Notes: generated by a model not told the origin, from the sequence alone. A DNA stretch of 64,000 nucleotides from Closterium sp. Naga37s-1 (GCA_947471745.1 CANJKZ010000170.1:3748001-3812000); one strand, 5' to 3'. Numbered from the stretch's first letter, positions 20,634 to 31,600 are shown. Made by a program: numbers and translations.

Positions 20634-21480
20634 GAGCTCCTCGACATCGCCGACAACCGGGTGGTCACCACGTTGGATGTGGTGTTATACGAAACCATGT
20701 CGCTGGAGGTGTGGAAGTCGGAGCACGGGTCGGCCTCAGGACGGACGCCGACCACCCCACCAACGGACACCTTGACGGCGACACTGCCTCTACTCACCGA
20801 GGTCGGTGAGCTAGCTGATGAGGACACCGAGGTCATCTGACCTCCTTCCCCTCCCCCTGCCCCTCCCCCGGCGTCGACCTCCGAAGATGAGGGGAGAAGT
20901 GGGACGTCGCCTTTGGCGCCGGTAGAGAGCATCACCGGTGGCCGACGTGATGAGCAGCAAGTCGACATGGGCGTGAAGTCGAAGTTGGTAGGGGAGGAGC
21001 AGGCCGAGGAGGTGCAGCCGACTTGGGTGAAGCCGGCGAAGAAGGCACCAGCAGGGCAGCATCCGACAGGGGAGCAGGCAGCAGCGACGCCGACCACAAA
21101 GTAGTCCGCGACCGGACAGTCGGCAGGGGAGCCGACCGCAGGGGACAAGCTGGCTAGGATGCCGACAATGGTGCAGCAGGACGCTAGGGGCAGCGACGAC
21201 AGTGACGATGGCGGGGACGCCGAGGAGTCCACCGACAGCGACGTGGTGGAAGTCCAGGGTGGACCACGGCGTACGGGCCGACTTCGGAGGCCGCCTGACA
21301 TCTTCGTCCACGCTGCGTTCACCACGGTGTACGACGTGGATGACGACCTGGTGTACGACGATGCCGAGGACGATGAGGAGCTTCTGGAGCTCGACCTCGA
21401 CATGCATGCCGACCCCGAGCACCGATGGGACATCTCGATGATGACGGTGAAGGAGGTGTTGGCAAGCTAAAAGGGCGCGG
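20634..21480 (+). pseudogene. Copia-G IN-RT linker (degenerate)
   Basis: The integrase tail (ELLDIADNRVVTTLDVVLYE) continues, then Pro/Ser and acidic stretches, with stops at about 20838, 21102 and 21468. The minus-strand frames over this stretch are shadows. Confidence 0.7.
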
Positions 21481-22357
21481 CGGTGAAGGCCGCCATGGAG
21501 GAGGAGATTCACAACCTTATCAACATGGGCACATGGAAGCTGGTCGAACGCCCACCCGGGGTGAACATCATGAAGAACCGGTGGGTGTTGACGACGAAGT
21601 ACCACATCGACGACACAGTCGAGCGCAAGAAGGCAAAGCTGGTCTTGAAGGGCTTCACGTAGGTGCATGGCGCCGACTACGACGAGATGTATGCGCCGGT
21701 GAGCAGCTACGTTACGTTGATGATCTTCCTCAGCATCGTCGCTGTCCTCAACCTCAACCTGATGCAGCTCGACATGAAGAGCGCCTTCCTGCAGAGCAAG
21801 CTCGACCGGGTGCTTTATATGTACCAGCCGGACTACTTCAACGACGGGACCGGCCGGGTGTGTAAGCAGTTGAAGAGTCTCTACGGGCTGAAGCAGTCGC
21901 CGCTTTTGTGGTACAAGGCGCTCAATGACGTGCTGGTAGGCGCCGGGTGGAAGAAGAGCCAGGTCGACGAGGCTATGTACTTCAAGGTCGGCGACGACAA
22001 AGTGACCTGCTGGGTGCTCATTTACGTCGACGACCTGCTCGCCGCCAGCAGCAGCACCGAGATGCTAAAGGAGCTGAAGGAGCTGTTGGAGGCCGCCTTC
22101 GAGCTGCGGGAGATCTCGCCGGTGCAGAAGTGCCTCGAGCTAGAGATCGTGCGCGACAGGCCGGCGAGGAAGCTGTGGCTGCACCAGCAGGGCTACACCG
22201 ACAAGCTGCGCAAGCAGGATAAGCACGGGCGGCTACGTGTTCGTCTACGGAGGGGCCGCAGTCTCCTGGTCGAGCCAGCACATCAAGTGCGCGACGTTGT
22301 CGTCGACCGAATCGGACTACGTGGCAGCCACTGAAGCCGGCAAGGAGGGACGCCGCT
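21481..22357 (+). pseudogene. Copia-G reverse transcriptase and start of first RNase H copy
   Basis: RT is readable from AAMEEEIHNLINMGTWKL through KAKLVLKGFT, a TAG at 21660-21662 (CAG in copia-Q), SSYVTLMIFLSIVAVLNLNL, FLQSKLDRVLYMYQPDYF, LYGLKQSPLLWYKAL and the catalytic YVDDLLAASSS. After HQQGYTDKLRKQD a large deletion relative to copia-Q joins directly to the RNase H segment for GGYVFVYGGAAVSW in another frame. The sequence is then split at 22357 by element F. Confidence 0.87.
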
Positions 22358-22602
22358 TGTTACGATAGTGTCTTAACTAGTAACCGGGTTTAAGGAGGGC
22401 CTAGGCTTAGAAGCCTAGGCCAAGCGGGTGTCGAATGAGTTATGCCAAGGGAGAATCGAGAATGGGTTAGTTTCACTATAGAATGTGAAGAACATATACT
22501 GAACAAAAGGTGCACCACCAACAGCAATGCACTATAACTACGCTACAGCTACAGCTACAGGCAGTTGTACAGATATATATATATATAATATATAATCTGA
22601 CA
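22358..22602 (-). repeat. 3' LTR of element F (245 bp)
   Basis: It matches 24722-24956 closely. Length differences fall in the (TA)n stretch near 22575-22595. Confidence 0.92.
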
Positions 22603-23304
22603 CACCCCCTAACTGCCTGAAGCAGGAACCAAGTGCAGGAAACACCCCCTGAATGGGTATAGCTGGCGCAATGGAAGACGTCAGAGAGGTAAGTGAGGTG
22701 GAGGAGGTGAGAGGGAGAGAGGAGAGGAGAGGAGAGAAGTACCAAGGAGGAGGTGAGAGAATGAGGGATGAGGAGAGGAGGTGGGGGGGTGGCCGCGGCG
22801 TCCCCTCTTACTAACCCCCTTTTACGAAGGGGGGGGTGAGTGAGGGATGAGGAGAGGAGGTGGGGGGGTGGCCGCGGCGTCCCCTCTTACTAACCCCCAC
22901 ATCCCCACCCCCAATCAACCATCCCCCTTAAACCTCACCCCCATTTCAGCCGCCCCCTGGAACCACACTCCCTTCCCCCCTTCCTTCATCCAGACCCGTC
23001 CCCACCCACGGTAGTCCCTGCAAAGTCGGTCTCAAAGCGGCCAGCCCTTCCCCCCACCCCCCGTCCCCGCCACCTCCCCCGTCCAGCAGCAGCCGCGGGA
23101 GGGGAGGGTCGGGGCAGAGGGTGGTTTTGCAGTGGCTCGCGGCGGCCACCATATCCACACCTCCTCCCCCCCCACAGCAGCAGTCGCGGAAGGGAAGGCG
23201 ACGGGGGAAGGGGGAGGGGTCCGACAGCGGGTCAGTCGGCTTGCTTGCTGGCGGGCTCGCGGGTCTGCTGGTACGACTGCTGGCGGGTCCGCGGTGGGTG
23301 ATGC
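22603..23304 (-). other. Element F interior, left part
   Basis: Non-coding. It holds the polypurine tract, a GAGAGGAGAGGAG purine run (about 22705-22860), and two copies of the block shared with element E. No supported ORF. It ends with GATGC (23300-23304), the target of solo LTR S. Confidence 0.7.
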
Positions 23305-24149
23305 TGTCAACGGGAGTTGTGTTCGGCCCCGTCCTCGCTTGGGCGGAGCCAACCGTGGGAGCCACGAACTCGCGGTGGACCGTGGGAGTCACGAAATCGC
23401 GGTGGACCGTGGGAGCCACGAAATCGCGGTGGACCGTGGGAGCCACGAAATCGCGGTGGACCGTGGGAGCCACGAAATCGCGGTGGACCGTGGGAGCCAC
23501 GAAATCACGGGGGACCGTGGATCCACGAAACCGCGGAGGACCGCGGTGGCCGAGAAACCGCGGGAAGACCGCGAAATACCCGGTCAACCAGGATACCCGG
23601 GCGACGTGCGCGAAAGTCGCCGGGGATGTTGTCTGCGAGGACGACCTCGGGGGCGGTATCCCGAGGTCGACGTGGCTGGTGGGCGCCGTCACGGGTGAAG
23701 TGTCTGCGCTAGGCGTGTGACGGGGAGTTGGGCGCCAACCAGCTGCACGCACCTGCGAAGCTGGTGCACCGTTGTCCCGCGGATGCAACGCTGTGCAGCC
23801 GACCTACTGCAGCGTTGGCACACCGCGGACCTGCAACGCTGGCAAGCCGCGACTCTGCTCTGCTGGAGCGCGGTCGACCAAAGTCGTGCTGGCACGCGGT
23901 CGACCGTGCAGCGCTGGCAGTGGACCAGCAGCCTTGCTAGGTCTGATGTAGTCAGTGTTGCCAATGTTGATGCAATCATTCTGAACTTTTGTTGTCATGT
24001 TTTCCTAGTGAAACTCTTGCCAATTTTCCCCGTGAACTAGCAAGCAGTGTTAGCACTAGGAAACGACTAAGGAAGGAACGAACGCTACGATCACTCTTGC
24101 CCCGTGCCTAGCCCGTAGTCTATCTCCCATTGCACTAGTTATCTCCGCA
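23305..24149 (+). repeat. Solo LTR S of the copia-G family (845 bp)
   Basis: It begins TGTCAACGGGAG and ends TTATCTCCGCA like the copia-G LTRs, with GATGC on both sides (23300-23304, 24150-24154). It is shorter than the copia-G LTR (1049 bp): the GTCGAC-rich middle is replaced by a 27-bp array. Confidence 0.92.
23355..23530 (+). repeat. 27-bp tandem array inside solo LTR S (about six copies)
   Basis: The unit is CGCGGTGGACCGTGGGAGCC followed by ACGAAAT. The array has no stop in several frames, which creates spurious ORFs. Confidence 0.88.
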
Positions 24150-24721
24150 GATGCGCGATGGGCGGGACGGGTTTCCTGAACGGGGGGGGGTTGCCGTGAG
24201 TCGTGAAAAGCGGGACGGGGCTTCAGCGACGAGTCTGGTGGGCGGGCGGGAGGTGCAGCGCGTGGGCAACGGGTGTGTACGGGTTTTCGCGAACGGGCTG
24301 CAAGCGGGGAGCGTTGCTGGCGCTGTCACTGGCAGTCTCGGGTGTCGCAGGCGTTGGCGCTGGTAGGCGCTGCTGGCGGTCCCGCAACGCCCTTCCCCCG
24401 TACCTCTCCGCCCCCACAGCGACTGTCGCTGCACACGGGAACAGCTGCGACAGGGGGTGACGAGAAGGGGCCGCGCCAGTGAGCCGCGACGAAGCGACCC
24501 GACGGGCTGGGCGACGGGCGGAGCGACATGGGGCAGCGCGACGGGTGCAGCGTAAGCAGCAGAAATTGCGCCAGCAGCGGATTTCGCGCCAGCAGCTCCA
24601 CGTTTCACGCTACTAGCAGTAGCAAACGCGCCAGCAGCATGATAGGTCGCCATGGCAGATGGCGAAATTGGTGGGCCCATGGAAAGCATTTCGGTCCTTA
24701 GGAAGGAACCGCTCGATACCA
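24150..24721 (-). other. Element F interior, right part, with primer-binding site
   Basis: It contains minus-strand Ala/Pro-rich frames without recognisable domains and the PBS at 24709-24721. No function assigned. Confidence 0.6.
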
Positions 24722-24956
24722 TGTTACGATAGTGTCTTAACTAGTAACCGGGTTTAAGGAGGGCCTAGGCTTAGAAGCCTAGGCCAAGCGGGTGTCGAAT
24801 GAGTTATGCCAAGGGAGAATCGAGAATGGGCTAGTTTCACTAAAGAATGTGAAGAACATATAGTGAACAAAAGCTGCACCACCAACAGCAATGCAATATA
24901 ACTACACTACAGCTACAGCTACAGGCAGTTCCTGCTATATAATATATAATCTGACA
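24722..24956 (-). repeat. 5' LTR of element F (235 bp)
   Basis: Plus-strand ends are TGTTACGATA and ATCTGACA. It is followed by the TSD CCGCT and the resumed copia-G RNase H frame. Confidence 0.92.
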
Positions 24957-25281
24957 CCGCTTTCGCTTCCTCCTTGCAGAGTTACTGCAACTGGACGCCG
25001 GGAAGCCGACCGTCCTGCGGGTGGACAACAAGTCGGCCATCACGATCGCCGAGGGCATGGGGTTGACGGGCAACCTCAAGCACATGGAGCGGCGACAAGC
25101 TTGGCTGCAGCACATGGTGAAGCACGAGAAGTTTTCGCTCAAGTACACCCCGACCGCTGAGCAGCCGACCGATTTCCTGACGAAGGCGCTGCACTGCCCG
25201 GCCTTCAACCGGTGCTCCGTTGCAGTCGGCCAAGTGCGCCTAGCCGACGTGGGCGACGGCGACAACGACGTGCAGCAGTAG
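24957..25281 (+). pseudogene. Copia-G RNase H end, first copy
   Basis: It continues the frame cut by element F: VDNKSAITIAEGMGL, KHMERRQAWLQHM, EQPTDFLTKALH, ending VGDGDNDVQQ at 25281. The ~60 bases after the stop match those after the second copy (26028-26090). Confidence 0.87.
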
Positions 25282-25341
25282 GTGCCATGCCCACTTGCAT
25301 GGCTGGTGCGGTGACTGGCGTGCTGTGCGTTGTGTGCACGC

Positions 25342-26027
25342 CGCTGCAGTTCGCGGGTGACGACGATGAGGCCAAACATCGCCTTCGCCTGCAGCAAGCT
25401 GGGGAGCGGCCTCATGGTGAGGAGCAACCAGCACTGGCGCGAGTCGACCGCTGCCTCGCATGCCTCGCCAACACCCGCGACACTGCCCTGCAGTTCGGCG
25501 GTGGACCAGAGTCGCTGGAGCTGGTCGGCTACATGGACGCCGACGACGCTGACGACAAGCAGAAAAGGACGAGCACGGGAGGCTACGTGTTTGTCTATGG
25601 AGGGGCCGCTGTCTCCTTGTCGAGCCAACGCATCAAGTGCGCGACACGGTTGTCGACCGAGTCGGAGTACGTGGCGGCCACCGAAGGCGGCAAGGAGGGA
25701 CGCCGCCTTCGCTTCCTCCTTGCAAAGTTGCGGTAGCTGGAAGCTGGGAAGCCGACCATCCTGTGGGTGGACAACAAGTCGGCCATCACGATCGCCGAGG
25801 GCATGGGGTTGATAGGCAACCTCAAGCACATGGAGCGGCGACAGGCCTGGCTGCAGCACATGGCGAAGCGCGGGAAGTTTTCATTGAAGTACATCCCGAC
25901 CGCTGAGCAGCCGACCGACTTCCTGACGGAGGCGCTGCACTATCCGGCCTTCAACCGGTGCTCCGTCACAATCGACCAGGTGCGCTTGGCCGACGTGGGC
26001 GACGGCGACAACGACGTGCAGCAGTAG
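25342..26027 (+). pseudogene. Copia-G RNase H, second tandem copy
   Basis: The sequence re-enters the late RT region at about 25342 (IAFACSKLGSGL), continues through the RNase H core (GYMDADDADDKQKRTSTGGY, STESEYVAATEGG) and the same C-terminus as the first copy, ending at 26027. A TAG lies at 25735-25737 (end of AKLR). Unlike the first copy it has no large deletion, so it is a second recombined 3' end and not a fresh duplication. Confidence 0.85.
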
Positions 26028-26155
26028 GTGCCATGCCCTCTTGCATGGCTGGTGCGGTGACTGGCATGCTGTGTGTTGGGTGCACGCTGACGAGCTATTC
26101 TCCGGGAAGTGCTGCTGTGTGGGCTGGGGGCCCAAGCGTGAACGCGGCAGGGGAG
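26028..26155 (+). other. Copia-G 3' untranslated region
   Basis: Non-coding. It ends in the purine tract GGCAGGGGAG directly before the LTR. Confidence 0.7.
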
Positions 26156-27204
26156 TGTCAACGGGAGTTGGGTGTGGCCCCGTCCTTGCTTGGGCAGAGC
26201 CGACCTTGGGGTTGGGTGTACAGGGGAGTGCAGCCAACCTGCAGCAGTAGGCGAGCTGGTCGACGAGGTGGTGGACTTGCATAGGGGCCACTGCAAGGGC
26301 GCCGACTTCAGGTGGTCGGCTTGGGAAGTCGACCTGTGGATGGCATCGACTTGGTGACGCCGACTTCGGGCAGCCGACTTGGGTGGTTGGCTAATAGGAG
26401 TGCTGGTCGACCTGGAGCTGGTCGACCGGGAGTGTTGTCAATCAGGCGGTCGACCAGTCCTGGTGGTCGACGAATGAGGGGCCGACGTGGACCTCGACAG
26501 GCTGGGGACGCCGAACTGGAGGGCGTCGAGGAGTAGTACGCCGAGCAGCTGGGCGTCAAGCAGCAGGGCGCCGAGGTGGAGGGCGCCGAACATTGGGGAC
26601 GCCGGCTTATGCAGCCGGCGACCGACCGAGCTGGTCAACCAGGCGTGGTTGCCCGGTCGACCGGGATACCCGGGCGACGCGTGCGAAAGTCGCCGGGGTG
26701 GCTTTTTCGAGGTCGACCTCGGGGGTGGTATCCCGAGGTCGACGTGGCTGGTGGGTGCAGTCGCTGGCGTGGAGTCGAGCTGGGCGTCTGCACTGTGCTT
26801 GTGACACCAACCAGCTGCGCGCACCAGCGAAGCAGGTGCACCGTTATCCTGCAGGTGCAACGCTGTTCAGCCGATTTGCTGCAGCGTTGGCACACCGTGG
26901 ACTTGCAATGTTGGCAAGCCGCGACTCTGCTCTGCTGGAAAGCGGTCGACCAAGCTGTGCTGTCACGCGGTCGACCGTGCTGCGCTAGAAGTCGACCAGT
27001 AACCTTGCCAGGTCTTGATGTAGTCTTGCATGCCAATGTTGTTGCTATCATTGTTGTCATGTTTTCCTAGTAAAACTCTTGCAAATTCTCCCCGTGAACT
27101 AGCAAGCAATGTGAACACAAGGAAGCGACTAAGGAACGCAGAGATCACACGAGCACCCGTGCCTAGCCCGTAGTGTAGCTCCCATTGCTAAAGTTATCTC
27201 CGCA
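26156..27204 (+). repeat. 3' LTR of copia-G (1049 bp)
   Basis: TGTCAACGGG...TCTCCGCA. It is uninterrupted and shows the intact sequence around the copia-H target site (GGGTGGCTTTTTCGAGG near 26695). It is rich in GTCGAC. AGCTG follows. Confidence 0.92.
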
Positions 27205-27463
27205 AGCTGGTCGACGGGGCTGGTCGACCTGCACGGGGGCCACTGCAAGGGCACAAACTTTGTGAGTGCGCCGACTTCGGGTGGTCGACCTGGCGAGGTC
27301 GACATCGGAGGCGTCGACTTGGTGACGCCGACCCAGGGAAGCCGACTAGGTGTGGTCGGCTAACAGGTGTGCTGGTCGACTTGGAGCTGGTCGACCAGGA
27401 GTGTCGTCGACCTGGAGCGTCGTGGACCTGGAGCTGGTCGACAAAGGGTATGGTTGACCTAAA
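27205..27463 (+). repeat. LTR J, second segment
   Basis: It resumes the copia-G family LTR after the AGCTG duplication. Nine GTCGAC hexamers occur in 259 bp. It ends with CTAAA, the target of copia-L. Confidence 0.8.
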
Positions 27464-28304
27464 TGTTAGAGACTAAGGATGGAGTCTAGGAAGCTTAGAG
27501 GCCGAAACATCACAAAATCGTTGGTCTCAATTTCTGGACAAGATCGTCGCGCTAACAAGAAATGCCGTCGACAAAAAACGCATAGTCTAAACTTCACTAA
27601 TTTCGGATATGTTCACGCTTTAAAGTGTAGCTACAATTCCCAATTTGAATCGTATCAAAAGATGAAGTATTTCTTGATTTATCAATTTCGGCGCACAGGG
27701 GGGTATGCTGCCATAGGAACTTAACTCAATCACGAGAGTCAAAAGAAAGTTGGAGTTTCTAGAAACCAGGTTCGAGGGGATGAGGAGGACGAAAGGGAAG
27801 GTCCCAAGGGAGTCCCCAACCAAGGAAACCCAATGCCACACAATTGCCCTCTCTATAGGCACCCCAACTTTGACATTTGTCACTTTCCCAACCTCCACAA
27901 TCCACCTCACCCAAGTTGGCCACACTTGCCAACCCAATTTGGTTTCTCCCAACACTTGGCATCATCTACAGTGATGGGGACCAATTTCCCAACCCCGAAA
28001 GGCTGTACCCTATATTGAGTCACTTCACAACTTCCCAAAGTCGTCGCATCTCAATCAAAACTTCGAACGATTATAACTTCGTCGTTCTTGCTCCGATCGC
28101 AACGATTCTTGGTTCGTCGGAAAATCCTTGAGCAATGGAGTCACTTCAGATATCTGCTCAATCCAAATAGCATTCACACATACTCAGAGAATTCAAACCA
28201 CACCAAACACAAATTCTTGCACACGCTCACACCACGCATGGAACGCACGAACATATAATGGGAGGCAGAGAGACGTGAATGCATATGGTTGCATCACACA
28301 ACCA
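27464..28304 (-). repeat. 3' LTR of copia-L (841 bp)
   Basis: It matches 32455-33308 with scattered substitutions and a gap near 27735 against 32730. The purine tract GAGGGGGAG (minus) adjoins it at 28305-28314. Confidence 0.9.
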
Positions 28305-28360
28305 ACTCCCCCTCTGGCTGCCAACCATCATTCCACATGTCATAGCTCAAGCATGCATCC

Positions 28361-29086
28361 TCAATGCACGCTCATCTCAGCAAGCTTCATGCCCTTCCAA
28401 TGCTCAGGTTCAGCCAGGCGCTTGGTGAGAATGTCAGCCGCCTGCTGATGGGTCTTCACAATCTCCAGCCGCACCTCCTTCTCCAAGAGCCTCCTCGTCC
28501 AATGCCACTTTGGCCTGATGTGGTTGGTCAGCCCAAGAAGACAAGCATTCTTGGCCAGCTTCACCGCCGACTCATTGTCATAAAATATCACAGTCGGCTC
28601 CCTCTGACACACTCCGATTTCCTCCAACAAACTCCTCAGCCACACCACCTCCTTGGCCCTATGATGCAGGGCCATGTACTCGGTCTCACATGAGGACAGC
28701 CCCACCTCGTTCTGCTTCTTGCTGCGCCAGCTCACTGCACCACCTCCAAACAGGCACACATAGCCTCTAATGCTGGTGCCATCCGCCTTCACAGAGTTGA
28801 AGCTAGCGTCGGTGTAGCAAGTCAAGAGCATCTCCCCCTTGCTCAAATCAGCTGCACCCCTCTGCAGCCTCTGTTGCACAGCAATGTACTCCAAGCCCAT
28901 TGATGCTGTCGCACTCACATAGCGAACCAACCTCTTGGCCGCTTCCAGCTGCTCATGACTGGCGCGTGGAACCACATTGCCAAGCCTGGATGTTGCAAAG
29001 GCAATGTCAGGCCGCGTGTGGTTGGCCGCATAGTTGAGCGCCCCAACCATGGAATGAAACAGCTTCCTGTCACTCTTTCCCACCAC
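28361..29086 (-). pseudogene. Copia-L RNase H
   Basis: A 241-residue frame downstream of a TAG at 29087-29089. It starts in the late RT region (SMVGALNYAANHTRPDIAFA) and continues into RNase H (TCYTDASFNSV, SSCETEYMALHHRAKEVVWL, IFYDNESAVKLA) with the catalytic acidic residues visible. The copia C-terminus (HQQAADILTKRLAEPEHW) is complete. Confidence 0.88.
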
Positions 29087-29542
29087 CTACTCATCAGCAC
29101 AGGGCTCCACTGTGAACCCTGAAGGCAGTGGGGTGGCTGGCTTCCCTCCATCTTGCAGCCCATACTTCTCGGCCAGCCCCTCACAGTACTTCCTTTGGTG
29201 CAACCTCAAAACTCCCTTGTCGAGGTCCCTCTCCACATGCATCCCCAGGTAGTACTTCACTTCTCCCATCTTCGAGCACTTGAAATGCATCTCCAGCATC
29301 TCCTCCACACACTCAATCATTGCAGACGACTCGGAGAAGAGCAAGATGTCGTCCACATACACCAGGAGCATGAGAAACTGTTCCTTCTCTTGCAGCAGGT
29401 TCAGGCTGTGGTCGCACTCGCTCTTCTTGAATCCCCCAGCCAGCAGTGTCTCCTCTAGCTTGTGGTACCATGCACGAGGAGCCTGCTTCAGGCCATAGAT
29501 GGCCTTCTTCAGCCTGCACACCCTGTCGCTCCCATCATCCAA
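29087..29542 (-). pseudogene. Copia-L reverse transcriptase, catalytic part
   Basis: A 151-residue frame between two TAG codons: CRLKKAIYGLKQAPRAWYHK, the catalytic LVYVDDILLFSESS, then KYYLGMHVERDLDKGVLRL. It is in line with the frames on both sides, so the element was once one reading frame here. Confidence 0.88.
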
Positions 29543-29545
29543 TCC

Positions 29546-31600
29546 CTAAGGCTGTAACATGTACAGCTCCTCCAGAATGATCCCATTAAGGAAGGCGGTG
29601 GTAATGTCCATCTGCTTCACCCGCCATCCACAGTTTGCTGCCATTGCCAATGACACCCGCAGTGTTGTGCCTTTCCCCACAGGAGCATAGAGATCGTTGA
29701 AGTCCTTTCCCTTTGTCTGCTGAAACCCCTTAGCCACAAGCCTCGACTTGTAGCGGGTCAGCTCCCCTTCAAGTCCATACTTGTGCCTGAAGATCAGCTT
29801 CGAAGAGATTGCATTCTTCCCGGGAGGCAACTCACACAACTCCCAAGTCTCATTCTCCATCAGAGAGTCATACTCCTCCTTTACACTCGGCTTCCACTTC
29901 TCAGCATCGGGCCCACTCAAGGCCTCGGTAAGCATCTTGGGCTCAGGGACGGCTGCCCAGTAGCAGTGCGCTATCTCCTCCTCATCACACTGCTCGGCCA
30001 CACTTCCAGCATGCTCCACATTCCGTGAGCCACTGCGATTATAGCTCAGCCTGACAGGTGGGCGCACATCCCTCCTAGGACGCTCAGGCGGACGTTGGGC
30101 ACTTGACGGAGCACGTTGCTGCTGCTGCTGTGACTGCTGCTGCTTCTGCTGCTGCTGCTGTTGCTCCACCACCTCAGGTTCTCCCCCATCCTCAGTCACC
30201 CCAGAGATTTCCTCCTCGGCCACAGAAACCTCCACCTGTCTTGTAGGCCACTGCACCTCATCGGCCTTAACATTCAATGGTGTAGCAGGAAGCTTCTGCT
30301 GCTGCTGCTTCCACTCCTTGTAGTATAAGGACTCGAGGAACTTCGCATCTCTCGACACAGTCAGCTGCTGGCTGGTCAAGTCCCATAGCAGCCAGCCCTT
30401 GTGGTCCTTCGCAAGCCTTAAGTGCACACCCCATCTCCCAGAAGCTTCCAACTTTCCCCTCTTCTCCTTCGGCACATGAAACACTACCATGCAGCCGTGG
30501 GCTCTAAGCATGTTGATTGCTGGTACACTCCCATACCACTTGGTGTAGGGGACCCACTGCTTGTCCCCCACAGTCGTCAGCACCCTGTTCTTCACAAGGG
30601 CGACCTGCCGCAGTGCAGTCACCCAAAACGGATCCGGTAGCCCTGCACGCCCAAGGAGAGTGCGAGCACCTTCCTGCAGGATCCGGTTGAACTGCTCAGC
30701 CACGCCGTTCTGCTGAGGGTTGTAGGGCACCGTAAGCTGATGCTGGATCCCCTTCTTCTTCAGCACCGCCTCAAAATCATCTCCAATGAATTCTCCCCCG
30801 TTGTCAGTGCGGATCACCTTCACCTTGTGTCCGCTCTCCCTTTGCACTCTCGACATCCACTCCTTAAGAACAGCCGCTGCCACCTCCCCCTTGGTCTTCA
30901 AAGGGTACACCCACACCGCACGCGTGTGGTCATCCACAATGGTTAAGAAGAAGCAGCTGCCCGAGAGAGAAGGGGCCCTCGTAGGCCCCACCACATCCAT
31001 GTGCACAAGCGCGAGCGGGGCCTTGGCTGGTACCGTTCTACTGCTGAAGGGAAACTTTGTGAACTTGGTCTTAAGGCATGTTGGGCAGCTCCCGATCTCC
31101 TTTGCTGCCCCCTTCACCTTCAGCCCCTTCAAGCTCCCATCCTTCACCAACTTCTGCAGCATTGGAATGTTGATGTGGCACAACCTCTCATGCCACGTCT
31201 CCCAATCGGCCTCACCACTCCCTGATGAAGCCTGTGCCCATGCAGCTCTTGCATCCACACCAGCATGCACCTCACCATGTAGTTGCTGTGGCTGCTGCAC
31301 CTTCTTGACTGCATCCAGGGCCCCAGTAGTTGGTGCAGTCTCCTCTCCCCCCGCAGTTGCCTTAGCCGTTGCTGCAGCCGCTGCCGTTGCTGGTGGTTCC
31401 CCGTTCCAAGGAATGATGGGCAGCTGCCGTAGGTCCTTGAGTGCTCCCCCTACCACCAGACCTCCCATGCCCCTCATTGTAGTCACCTCGGCCTCTCCCT
31501 CTGCCAAAGCCTCTCCCACGGCCTCGGCCTCTCCCTCCCCCTCTTCCTCTGCTGCCTCCTGCAGCTCCATACCACTCAGCAGTTTTGTTGGCAGCACCAC
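29546..31600 (-). pseudogene. Copia-L integrase and RT N-terminal part
   Basis: A 684-residue frame. After an Ala/Glu-rich start come the integrase zinc region (WHERLCHINIPMLQKLV, CPTCLKTKFTKFPF), the core with VHMDVVGP, IRTDNGGEFIG and PQQNGVAEQFNR (D, D, E), a Gln-rich linker (about 30115-30170) and the RT start (KSRLVAKGFQQTKGKDF, KQMDITTAFLNGIILEELYM). It ends in TAG at 29546-29548. It overlaps gag in another frame. Compared with copia-M, about 225 codons carrying the zinc knuckle and protease are absent. Confidence 0.88.

Larger units (their letters stand above)
22358..24956 (-). mobile_element. Element F: non-autonomous LTR retrotransposon with a nested solo LTR (2.6 kb)
   Basis: LTRs at 22358-22602 (3') and 24722-24956 (5') read on the plus strand as TGTTACGATA...ATCTGACA. 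CCGCT flanks both sides (22353-22357, 24957-24961). The PBS on the minus strand is TGGTATCGAGCGG (24709-24721) and the purine tract TAGGGGGTG lies at 22603-22611. It holds no pol or gag. Without the nested solo LTR S it is about 1.75 kb. It shares LTR blocks and the ~75-bp interior block with element E. Confidence 0.93.
6580..27204 (+). mobile_element. Copia-G: Ty1/copia element, 20.6 kb including nested insertions
   Basis: The outer ends are TGTCAATGGG (6580) and ...TCTCCGCA (27204), flanked by AGCTG at 6575-6579 and 27205-27209. The 5' LTR is split by copia-H; the coding part (18188-26027) is split by non-autonomous element F. Removing the nested elements leaves about 7.9 kb. Gag, protease, integrase, RT and RNase H are recognisable, but there are many stops, a deletion in RNase H and a second RNase H copy. 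Its own LTR copies also occur as J and S. Confidence 0.9.

Noticed and set aside
20600-21668. Ser- and Leu-rich frames on the minus strand across copia-G
   Set aside because: They lie opposite the IN-RT linker and RT start of copia-G; no domain of their own.
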